Made by a program: the position numbers and the translations under genes
In this document: positions 42,601 to 50,392 of the stretch, in pieces
How the letters are laid out: each line of letters opens with the position of its first letter
Position numbering within the stretch: the first letter of the stretch is position 1
NCBI GenBank assembly: GCA_023399155.1
Contig: JAEWQP010000011.1
Location: 1 to 64,000 of the forward strand
Direction of reading: 5' to 3'
Source of the DNA: Verrucomicrobiota bacterium
GTDB lineage: Bacteria > Verrucomicrobiota > Verrucomicrobiia > Opitutales > Opitutaceae
DNA: 64,000 bases
Notes under the pieces: model-generated
Databases searched by the model: none
The model's input: the letters and a program-made list of their open reading frames with translations, nothing else
What the model was told of the DNA's origin: nothing

Positions 42601-43914
42601 CTACGGTTGGGAGGCTGCGATCGATGCCGGTGCGGCGGCGTTCGCCGTGGAACGCAGGCGCGGGAAGTAACCCTCGCCGATGCCGCGGCCGATGCCCTTG
42701 GAGGTGCCGACCCAGACGTCGGCGCCGTCGAAATCGACGCATATGATGAAGTTCTGCGGGATGCTGTAGCCGGTATCCACGACCTGGATAACCTTGCCCT
42801 CGCGCTTGATCACGGCCCGGCCCGTGCGATTCCGGCCGTCCGCGGTGTAGGCCACCCAGGTGTCGGTGGCGGCGTCCATGCAGGCGCCCGCGCCCTTGTC
42901 GGTGGCGAACCAGCACTCCTGGGCGGATCGGGCGCGGATGTTGTTCTGGAAGTTGCTGGGCAGGCCGGAGTCGTGGTCGAAGTAGCCGCGCCAGTGCCGG
43001 CCGTCGTAGCGCGCGCCGCCAAAATAGGAGGAGATCCACAGGGTCTTCTCGACCGACTCGGCACCTGTGACGATGACGTGGACGTTGCCGTCGTCGCGAT
43101 AGAGATCGATCTCCATTTCGCCGTCGGGGTCGAGGTAGGTCTTCCAGTTCTCCGTCTTGATGTCGTACTCGAGCACGCCGCTGCCCCAGACGGCGAGGTG
43201 GACCTTCCCTTCCTTCTCGTTGGCGCTGATGTTGTAGTTCCAGATCTCCTCCATGGGTGCGTTCTTCTCCGTGAAGATCTCCCACTTGTCGGTCTTCACG
43301 TCGTAGCGGCTGGCGCCGGCCGTGGTGGCACACCAGACGTGGTCGCCCTCGGTCGTGATGGCATAGACGACGTCGTTCACCAGTCCGCTGTTCATCTGGT
43401 TGAAATGGTCGAAGCGGCCGGCGGAGAAGCGGGCGAGTCCGCCTCCGAACAGACCCAGCCAGAGGTCGCCGGTCTTCTTATCGACCGCGATGGCGGTGAC
43501 GACACGCCAGGGCAGCCCGTCCTTTTCCAGCCAGGATGTGATCTTGCGGGTCTTCTTGTCGAAGCGCGCGAGCCCGTTTTCCGTGCCGATCCAGACGCAA
43601 TCGCGGGCGGGATCGGCCTTGATGGCGAAGATGTGGTCGTTGGGCAGGCCGTCCTCCGTGGTGATCTGCTCCCAGGTGGTGTAGACAAAGGGCAGGCCCG
43701 GGTCGGCGGGCGCCGCGTCTGCCGCATGAAGGAGGGGTGCGGTAACGGCGAACGTGACGACTGCGGCGAGTACGATGAATGGGGTGACGCCTGGCGCGTG
43801 GGCCGTGCGCTTGCGGACGCCCGCAGCTGGAGCGTGCGTGGATGTGGCGCCCGCGAGCGGGCGGCCTATGCGATGATCGAACGTGGCGGCGTGGTCGGGT
43901 GCGAATGCGTTCAT
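42601..43914 (-). CDS. Exported Reg_prop beta-propeller protein
   Basis: 437 residues. A 45-residue hydrophilic, Arg/His-containing N-terminal extension precedes the signal core (FIVLAAVVTFAVTAPLLHA). Then two-component-regulator propeller (Reg_prop) repeats: TTEDGLPNDHIFAIKADP, VWIGTENGLARFDKKTRKI, LWLGLFGGGLARFSAGRF, VWCATTAGASRYDVKTDKW, LWISSYFGGARYDGRHW, VWVGTSKGIGRGI. Reg_prop units normally form the sensor of hybrid kinases; here no kinase follows, so it is a free sensor-like protein. No ATG, GTG or TTG exists between residue 39 and the hydrophobic core, so the extension must be translated. Confidence 0.82.
   Translation of the reverse strand: MNAFAPDHAATFDHRIGRPLAGATSTHAPAAGVRKRTAHAPGVTPFIVLAAVVTFAVTAPLLHAADAAPADPGLPFVYTTWEQITTEDGLPNDHIFAIKADPARDCVWIGTENGLARFDKKTRKITSWLEKDGLPWRVVTAIAVDKKTGDLWLGLFGGGLARFSAGRFDHFNQMNSGLVNDVVYAITTEGDHVWCATTAGASRYDVKTDKWEIFTEKNAPMEEIWNYNISANEKEGKVHLAVWGSGVLEYDIKTENWKTYLDPDGEMEIDLYRDDGNVHVIVTGAESVEKTLWISSYFGGARYDGRHWRGYFDHDSGLPSNFQNNIRARSAQECWFATDKGAGACMDAATDTWVAYTADGRNRTGRAVIKREGKVIQVVDTGYSIPQNFIICVDFDGADVWVGTSKGIGRGIGEGYFPRLRSTANAAAPASIAASQP
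43801..43866. repeat. Palindromic element of another family inside the Reg_prop gene's N-terminal extension
   Basis: Arms GGCCGTGCGCTTGCGGACGC-C (43801-43821) and GGCGCCCGCGAGCGGGCGGC-C (43846-43866) pair at 17 of 21 positions; the second arm is also a hairpin by itself. It encodes residues 17-38 of the Reg_prop protein. Confidence 0.65.
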
Positions 43915-43927
43915 GGCGGTCTGGCGG

Positions 43928-46363
43928 TCAGAGGGTCTTGAGATACTCGATCAGATCGTTGAGCTGATCCTTGGTCATGTCATTCGTGACCCCGTGGGTG
44001 TCGTGGGGATTGTAGACGGTCCAGATCTCCTCGAGCGTCCGGGCGATGCCATTGTGAAGGTAGGGCGCCGAGTCGTAGATGTTGAGGAGGTGCGGGGCGT
44101 CGAACTTGCTGTCGCGATCGTAGGCGAATTTCGTGCCGACATCGTGGATCCGGCCGTCGGTGTAGAGCGGGGCCGGGTGGCAGGTCACGCAGCGGTTCTC
44201 GCGCGGGATGGGTGTGCCGTCGTTCTTGTGGGTGCGCTCGAAGATCACCTTGCCGCGACGCTGGGCCTCGGTGAGGTCCTCGCCGAGCTTGCGATAACGG
44301 TTGGGCGGGCGTGGAATGCTGCAGATGTAGTCGTGGAGGTCGGTGAGTTGCTCCGGGGTGAAGGGATGTATCCGCGTGATGAACACGGCCAGGCGCGGGC
44401 CGCACTGGCGCTTGAGGTTCGGATTGATGCCGGTCCACTTGTAGGGGGCCATGTCGGCGATGCCGCGAAGGGTGCGGTTGTCGATCGGGCCCATGCCCAA
44501 TCCGTCGTCCTCGATGTCGTAGACGACGTTGTCGATGTGACCATCGGGGTGGCAGGTGCTGCAGGAGAACTGGCGTCGGAAGGTGATGTTGGCGCTGTGG
44601 AAGAGCTTCTCACCACGGCGACGCATCGTCTCCTCCGTGGAACCGCCGAGGTCGATGCGGCCGATGTTCTCGAGCCGGGCGAGATCGAGCACGGTGACGG
44701 AGTCGTCGAGCATGCCTGCGACATAGGCGGTGCGGCCGTCAGGGGAACAGATGATCCCCCTCGGGCAGGTGCCGGTGGAAATGAGCGCGACGACGTACTC
44801 GGCGGGCTTGCCGGTGTGATTCGGAATCACGCGCTCGCGCTCGTGGGGCGTGGCGGATTCGAGCAGGGCGACGAGTTTGTCCAGGTCGACCACGGCCACC
44901 TGGTCGGAACTGCTGCTGGTGACCAGGGCGCGTTTGCCATCGGGCGTGATGACGACGTCGTACGGATCGGGGAAACAGACGTCGTTGAAGTCGAGAAGCA
45001 CCTGGTCGACGCGGCCGTCGGCCCAGAGGAGCCCGAGGCCGTTGGTGATCGTCCAGCCGTGGTTGATCCGGGTCATCGGCACGAGGTTTTTCGTGCGCAG
45101 CTGGGTGAAGAGCGCGTATCGGCCGGATGGATGCCAGGATATGCCTTGAAGGAGGTTGGCCGCGGGCACGGTGACGCGGTCGCGCACGGTGGCGGTGCCC
45201 GTGTCGATCACGGTGAGCTCGGACATCGAGGGCTTGCGGTCGCCGATGAAGCGCGAGAGCGCGTGGGTGACGACGATGGATGAACCGTCGGGCGACTCGG
45301 CCAGGGACCAGGGCGAGCGCGAAGCGCTCAGGCGCTTCACTTCTTCAAGCGACGAGGCGTCGATCACGGAGATGGAGTCGATCGAGGTGTTGAGGACGTA
45401 GAGGTGGCGCCCCTGGCGGTCCACCAGCACGCCGTGGGGCTCGTCGCCGACGGGGATCGTGGCGGTCACGCGATGGGTGGCGACGTCCACGACCGAAACG
45501 GTGTCATCGAGCCGGTTGGATACGAACGCGCGCCGCCCGTCGGGGCTGAAGCAGACATCGTTGGGCTGGCCGCCGACGGGGATCTCGAGTCGTTTCGCGC
45601 GCGATGCGGTGTCGATCACGGTCACCGAGGCGGAGGCCTCGCAGGCAACCCAGAGTTCGCGGCCGTCGGGCGTGAGCGCGAGATTGAGCGGGTTCTTGTG
45701 GGCGGGTTCGGATGGCGCGGCGGCGGGTGCTGCGTGAGCCGGAGTGCTGACGGGCGTGGGAGCAGGGGGGGGCGGGCTGACGGGTCTGCCGGGCTTTGGC
45801 GTGGGGTGAGCGATGGCTTCCCAAGCGGCGTCGAGGTCGAAGGGTTTGCCCTTCAGGACGGTGTCGTGGGAACCCTTCGGACGATGGCAGATCCGGCAAT
45901 CCTCCTTCGTCGGCATAATCAATCCGGCACCGCGCGCCAGCTTCGGATCCCTCATCAACGAGTCCGTGGCGTACTCGCTGCCGGGGCCGTGACAGGCTTC
46001 GCACTGAAGGCCGTCCTCGGTGCGGAACTCGGGGAGCTTCTCCCAATCCTCCGCTTCGGAGGCGGTGGCGTGGCAGCCCAGGCACATCCGCAGCTGATAG
46101 GGATCGCCGGTGAGTCCGCTGAGGCGCACGATCTCGCTGGATTCGGGCTTGGCAAGTGACGTGTAGGCCTTCGCATGCGCGGTCAGCCGCCACTTGGCCA
46201 CCTGATGGCCCGCCTCCGGTCCGCTGTGGCACTCACCGCAGGCCTTGGCGCCGATGTAGAGCGGATCCTTGGCGGGCTTCTTGTAGTAGTCCTGCGCAGG
46301 GAGGAGAGGGGCGGCCGCCAGGACGAGCGCCAGGGTCAAGAGAGGTTTCGGATGACGGATCAT
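43928..46363 (-). CDS. Hexahaem cytochrome fused to YVTN propeller and MauG/CcP-like domain
   Basis: 811 residues, exported (signal MIRHPKPLLTLALVLAAAPL). Four CxxCH motifs lie near the N-terminus: CGECH (42-46), CLGCH (94-98), CEACH (121-125), CRICH (156-160), in a cytochrome c554-like tetrahaem arrangement. A Pro-rich linker (RPVSPPPPAPTPVSTP) leads to a YVTN-type beta-propeller (LALTPDGRELWVA, VCFSPDGRRAFVSNRLDD, VLVDRQGRHLYVLN). The C-terminal part carries CSTCH (601-605) and CVTCH (725-729) in a dihaem peroxidase/MauG-like setting (LRGIADMAPYKWTG, RCVTCHPAPLYTDG, APHLLNIYDSAPYLHNG). It could receive electrons at one end and act on a protein or small molecule at the other; substrate unknown. 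Confidence 0.88.
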   Translation of the reverse strand: MIRHPKPLLTLALVLAAAPLLPAQDYYKKPAKDPLYIGAKACGECHSGPEAGHQVAKWRLTAHAKAYTSLAKPESSEIVRLSGLTGDPYQLRMCLGCHATASEAEDWEKLPEFRTEDGLQCEACHGPGSEYATDSLMRDPKLARGAGLIMPTKEDCRICHRPKGSHDTVLKGKPFDLDAAWEAIAHPTPKPGRPVSPPPPAPTPVSTPAHAAPAAAPSEPAHKNPLNLALTPDGRELWVACEASASVTVIDTASRAKRLEIPVGGQPNDVCFSPDGRRAFVSNRLDDTVSVVDVATHRVTATIPVGDEPHGVLVDRQGRHLYVLNTSIDSISVIDASSLEEVKRLSASRSPWSLAESPDGSSIVVTHALSRFIGDRKPSMSELTVIDTGTATVRDRVTVPAANLLQGISWHPSGRYALFTQLRTKNLVPMTRINHGWTITNGLGLLWADGRVDQVLLDFNDVCFPDPYDVVITPDGKRALVTSSSSDQVAVVDLDKLVALLESATPHERERVIPNHTGKPAEYVVALISTGTCPRGIICSPDGRTAYVAGMLDDSVTVLDLARLENIGRIDLGGSTEETMRRRGEKLFHSANITFRRQFSCSTCHPDGHIDNVVYDIEDDGLGMGPIDNRTLRGIADMAPYKWTGINPNLKRQCGPRLAVFITRIHPFTPEQLTDLHDYICSIPRPPNRYRKLGEDLTEAQRRGKVIFERTHKNDGTPIPRENRCVTCHPAPLYTDGRIHDVGTKFAYDRDSKFDAPHLLNIYDSAPYLHNGIARTLEEIWTVYNPHDTHGVTNDMTKDQLNDLIEYLKTL

Positions 46364-46382
46364 GGCTGCAGAACCGGGGAGT

Positions 46383-48032
46383 TTACTGCGCGGGGTCGGC
46401 GGTGACCTTGAGGATCTGGTCCGCCTTCACGTTGGTCAGGACCTGCTTCCGCCCGTCGGGCCAGGTGATCTCCACCGACTCGACGTTCGCGGCCGTCCCG
46501 AGGCCGAAATTGGGTCGCGGATCATTGGATACGAGGTATCCATTCACACCGATCACGGGCTGCAGCATCGTCCGGCCTCCCGCCTTGACGGTGACGGTGC
46601 TGCCGAGGGCGACCATGCCGGTGTCGGCGCGCACGGGGACGACGGTGAGCCAGTGGTGGCGGTGCGGGCTGTCGTTGCGCAGGAGGCGCGGCTGCCCGCC
46701 GATGACGTTCACCAGGATGTCCAGGTCGCCGTCGTTGTCGAAGTCGGCGTAGGCGGTGCCGCGGCCGACGTACTTGTGGCTGAAGAACTCGCCGGACTGG
46801 CGGGCCATGTCGATGAACCTTCCCTCGCCGTCGTAACGCGCGAGGGTGGCCTCCTCGACATAGAGATGGTGCGGGTCGCCGTTGGCGATGAACAGGTCGA
46901 CATAGCCGTCGTGATCAAAGTCGTTCAGGAGGCCGCCCCACCCGGTGTACTGACCGCAGAGCAGGGCGAGGCCGGACTGAGCGGTGACATCGGTGAAGAA
47001 GCCCGGGCGCCGTTGGAGCATGAGTGAGCTGTAGCCCATGTCCGGCACGAGAATGTCGAGCAGGCCGTTGCGGTCGACGTCGGCCACGAACGGCCCCATC
47101 GAGGAGACGCCCTGGCCGCCTTCGCCGAAGGCGGTCCCGGTCTCCGTCGCCATGTCGGTGAAGTGGCCCTTCCCGTCGTTGATCCAGAGGTTGTTGGCCA
47201 TCGCATCGTTGGTGACGTAGATGTCGATGTCTCCATCACCATCGAGGTCGACGGCGACGGCGCCCATGCCGCGGCCGGTGGGCTCCCAGAGGCCGGTCTC
47301 CACCGTCACGTCCGTGAAGGTTCCGTCGCCGTTGTTGCGATACAGACGATCGACTTCGCCCGGGTAGGAGAGCGGGCCGGGAAAGTTGTCGGCCTTGTAG
47401 TACGCGCCCGTGCGCTGGAACTCGCCCTTGTCATACTCGAGGTAGTGGACGACGAAGAGATCGAGCCGGCCGTCGCCGTTGTAGTCGAACCAGGGAGCTG
47501 CGAGCGCCCAGCCGGGGCTGGCCACACCGGCGACCTCCGTGATGTCGGTGAAGGTTCCGTCGCCGTTGTTGCGGTAGAGCACGCTGTGCCCGTAGTTGCA
47601 GACGTAGAGATCGAGATCGCCGTCGTTGTCGAAGTCGGCGGCGGAGGCGGCCATGCCGTAGGCATCGTCGGCGCCCCCGACGCCGGCCTGCGCGGTGACG
47701 TCGGCGAAGGTGCCGTCACCATTATTCCGGTACAATGCGTTCCGCAGCCTCCCCTTGAGGGAACGGCCGCGGTTGTCGCTGATGTCGGGATGCCAGCGGC
47801 CGTTCACCAGGTAGATGTCCTGCAGGCCATCGTTGTCGTAATCGAAAACACAGGAGCCGGGGCCGGTCGCCTCGACGATGTTGCTCAGGTCGAAGTCACC
47901 GAACCCATGCTCGAACTTCAGCCCGGCGGCCTCGGTGACGTCCGTGAACGTCGGCCAGGACGTGCCGGCGGCGGCCGGCAGCGCGGCGGAGAACAGCAGG
48001 ACCGTGAGAGTCGGGAGAGTCGGCGTTTTCAC
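46383..48032 (-). CDS. Exported FG-GAP/ASPIC-UnbV (CRTAC1-type) protein
   Basis: 549 residues: signal peptide (MKTPTLPTLTVLLFSAALPA), seven FG-GAP-type calcium motifs (DYDNDGLQD, DFDNDGDLD, DYNGDGRLD, DLDGDGDID, DVDRNGLLD, DFDHDGYVD, DFDNDGDLD) and a C-terminal ASPIC/UnbV domain (HHWLTVVPVRADTGMVALG...NFGLG...VEITWPDGRKQ). It is in the middle of the operon: ATGA overlap with the haem protein gene upstream and 19 bp before the hexahaem gene. Likely a partner of these cytochromes (inference from operon position). Confidence 0.88.
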   Translation of the reverse strand: MKTPTLPTLTVLLFSAALPAAAGTSWPTFTDVTEAAGLKFEHGFGDFDLSNIVEATGPGSCVFDYDNDGLQDIYLVNGRWHPDISDNRGRSLKGRLRNALYRNNGDGTFADVTAQAGVGGADDAYGMAASAADFDNDGDLDLYVCNYGHSVLYRNNGDGTFTDITEVAGVASPGWALAAPWFDYNGDGRLDLFVVHYLEYDKGEFQRTGAYYKADNFPGPLSYPGEVDRLYRNNGDGTFTDVTVETGLWEPTGRGMGAVAVDLDGDGDIDIYVTNDAMANNLWINDGKGHFTDMATETGTAFGEGGQGVSSMGPFVADVDRNGLLDILVPDMGYSSLMLQRRPGFFTDVTAQSGLALLCGQYTGWGGLLNDFDHDGYVDLFIANGDPHHLYVEEATLARYDGEGRFIDMARQSGEFFSHKYVGRGTAYADFDNDGDLDILVNVIGGQPRLLRNDSPHRHHWLTVVPVRADTGMVALGSTVTVKAGGRTMLQPVIGVNGYLVSNDPRPNFGLGTAANVESVEITWPDGRKQVLTNVKADQILKVTADPAQ

Positions 48033-50020
48033 TTCGTCGGGGGCGCGGGTTGGTCTGCGATGGTGGGCGGCGGCAGGTCAAACTGCGCGCCGAGGTCGAT
48101 CCACAGGAGCAGGGTCTTGAGTTCGTCGGTGCCGAGTTGCGGGCGTTCGCCGGTCTCCGGGTCGGGGCGATGCATCCGGGCCCGCGCGGCGACGGGTGCT
48201 GCCACCGGGTCCCAGGGCCGGGCGGTGTTTTCACCGAGCAACGTCCAGACCAGGCGGCTGGTGCGGGCGCGACCGGCGTCGACGTACTTTCCGGGGGCCG
48301 GACCGGCATCGGACGATCGCACGATGTTCGCAGCCGGCACGGTGAGGGCCTCGTAGGCTTTGCGCAGGTCGGCCGGACTTGGTTCGGCGGCTGCCAGCGG
48401 CAGGTGCAGCGGCGACATCGCGCTGCTGTGGCACTGGGCGGTGGCGCACGATTTCTGAAGGATCGGCACCACATCGCGCAGGAACGTCACCGTGCGGCGC
48501 TCCTCCGGCGGGGCGAGCAATGCATTGGGAAGGCGTCGGAGCGCCTGCACGTAATCATTCTCGGGTACAAGCTCGGGATCCTCGTGGCAGCCGATGCAAC
48601 CGCGACTCTCCTTCGGCTTCACCCAGACCCAGCCGCACGTGCCGAGGGCGAGACCGCGCTCGTCGAGGGTCTGCAGGAGCAGCGGCGTGTCGGCCGGCAC
48701 GACGACGTTGAAGGAGCCGTCCGACTCGACCGGCGCCTCGCCGACGACGCGGCGCGTGACAAGTCCGGACGAGGGCGTGCCCGGCTGAGGGGGGGCCACA
48801 CCTTCGAGGAAGCGGATGCGTTTGATCTCGCCGGCCTTTGTTCCGGCGGTGCGCGCGGGATCGGCGGTGTAGCAGTTCAGGCCGTAGAACGCGCCGGAGG
48901 TGTCGGCCACGGTGACGACGGTGGAATGGCCGTCGGGCTGTGCGCGCGGGGCGAGCACGGCGGCCTGTACGTCGTGGAATTGTGGATCATCGAAGATCGG
49001 ATCGCAGCGGCCGGAGTCGGCGTCGAAACGGAAGACGCCCCAGGTGCCGGCTCCGTCACTCGGGCGACGGGCGACGAGCAAGTGGTTGCCATGCAGCGGC
49101 GCGGGGTGGAGGAAACGGTGCCCGGTGTCGGCGGTCAGCGGCCGGTAGGTGACGTGCGGCCGGCGGTGTTCGACGCAGGCCAGCTGGCCGGAGCCGTCGG
49201 CGGCCGGCTCCGAGGATTCGATGAACACCACCAGACCCCGCTCCGTCGCGCAGGGCATCTGCTGGATGCGTCCGCCGAGCCCGCCGCCGTAGAACTCGTT
49301 GTCGGCGCCCTCCATGTGGACCGCGAAAAGGCTCATGCGACGAAGGGCGTCGCCCGGCTCGTGGAGGCCGCGCTCGGCGGCGTAGAGCAGCCGGCCATCG
49401 GCGGTCTGGAACGGATCGAGGTTGTTGGCGTGGTTGAAGGTCATCCGCCGGACTTCGCCGCCCTCGAGCCGGACATTGTAGAGGTTCCAGGGCGTGGCGG
49501 AACCATCGTTGGCAATCTCGCGGCCGACAAAGACGGTGGTGAACCAGGGCTTCGGCGAATCGAGCGTGAAGAGCGTCGAGACGTGGATCGGGCTGCGTGC
49601 ATCCAGATTTTCAGGACTGACCGGGCGCAGGCCCTGGCCGTCGACGCCGATCTCCCAGATGCGCCAGCGGTCGCCCGGGTCCTTGCGGCCGGAAAAGAGC
49701 ACGCGATCGCCGTCGAACGATACGTTTGGATCGCACGCGGAGGCGAAGCCGTCGATGAGGATCCGATGCCGTCCCTCGGGGGAGACCACGATCAACCGGG
49801 CGCCGTCGAACCAGTCCAGGGTACGCACGAGTTGCCCGGCCTCCAGGCCCTGCGCCTGCGGCCGCAACGGCACCTGCGTCACGATCACGGGCGCGTCGAG
49901 ACCGGTCCGGGCGGCGTGGGCTGAAGGCACGAGCAGCGCGAGGGCGACCAAGCCCTGCACAAGGACTGCGCAGACGTGTCGTTGAACGGTGGGTACGTGG
50001 CCCGTGAGCGGGAAATGCAT
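48029..50020 (-). CDS. HzsA-like (hydrazine synthase alpha-related) haem protein with PD40-type propeller
   Basis: 663 residues, first gene of the operon. Signal peptide (VLVQGLVALALLVPSAHA), then a WD40/PD40-like propeller (ILIDGFASACDPNVSFDGDRVLFSGRK is the typical opening, written here only as landmarks FASACDPNVSFDGDRVLFSG). Near the C-terminus come a haem c site CIGCH (Cys475-His479) in the HzsA-related context ESRGCIGCHEDPEL and a second, CX4CH, site CATAQCH. HzsA-related proteins are widespread beyond anammox bacteria and have no known hydrazine chemistry there. Start at MHFPLTGH; the open frame upstream lacks a signal-like context. Confidence 0.8.
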   Translation of the reverse strand: MHFPLTGHVPTVQRHVCAVLVQGLVALALLVPSAHAARTGLDAPVIVTQVPLRPQAQGLEAGQLVRTLDWFDGARLIVVSPEGRHRILIDGFASACDPNVSFDGDRVLFSGRKDPGDRWRIWEIGVDGQGLRPVSPENLDARSPIHVSTLFTLDSPKPWFTTVFVGREIANDGSATPWNLYNVRLEGGEVRRMTFNHANNLDPFQTADGRLLYAAERGLHEPGDALRRMSLFAVHMEGADNEFYGGGLGGRIQQMPCATERGLVVFIESSEPAADGSGQLACVEHRRPHVTYRPLTADTGHRFLHPAPLHGNHLLVARRPSDGAGTWGVFRFDADSGRCDPIFDDPQFHDVQAAVLAPRAQPDGHSTVVTVADTSGAFYGLNCYTADPARTAGTKAGEIKRIRFLEGVAPPQPGTPSSGLVTRRVVGEAPVESDGSFNVVVPADTPLLLQTLDERGLALGTCGWVWVKPKESRGCIGCHEDPELVPENDYVQALRRLPNALLAPPEERRTVTFLRDVVPILQKSCATAQCHSSAMSPLHLPLAAAEPSPADLRKAYEALTVPAANIVRSSDAGPAPGKYVDAGRARTSRLVWTLLGENTARPWDPVAAPVAARARMHRPDPETGERPQLGTDELKTLLLWIDLGAQFDLPPPTIADQPAPPTK

Positions 50021-50392
50021 GGAAAAGCGGAAGGACACGCGACGACGCGCCAGGCTGCCGGGGTGTGCCGCCGTGCGCGCGAGTGGTTTATGATCTGCAG
50101 TAGCCCGGCTGATGTCATCCGGGCCGGGGAGGACTCGCTTTGGAGAGGAGGCCTTCTTCGCGGGGGACGCCGGATCTGGTCTGCAGGACATCTGGGGTGC
50201 GGCTGTGCTGGCAGCTTCGCCGGCAAAGCACGAGCCGTGTGTGGCGAGTGGACGCGATTCAGGGGCGAACGGATATTGCCCTTGGCGAGTGTCCAGCATG
50301 GATTGCCATCCACGCGCAATTCGCGTGCAGATCGCTCGTGCCGCGCCGGCCGGACTGGTCGAAAAGTCCGACGGTGGGTTGCGTCGCTGCGG
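50021..50392. promoter_or_regulatory. Intergenic region upstream of the seven-gene operon
   Basis: 372 bases between the stop of the double CRTAC1-type gene and the HzsA-like gene, both on the minus strand. It should hold the operon promoter. A hairpin GCCCGG...CCGGGC (50103-50124) is the only structured piece visible. No coding frame here was convincing. Confidence 0.35.

Noticed and set aside
42593..43333. Extension of the second LivJ-like receptor to a start at 43333
   Set aside because: These codons overlap the Reg_prop gene and read as low-complexity Arg/His/Gly sequence; a normal start exists at 42592, 8 bp after the upstream stop.
48029..50020. Calling the HzsA-like protein a true hydrazine synthase subunit
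   Set aside because: No HzsB or HzsC genes accompany it, and HzsA-related proteins are common in non-anammox bacteria.
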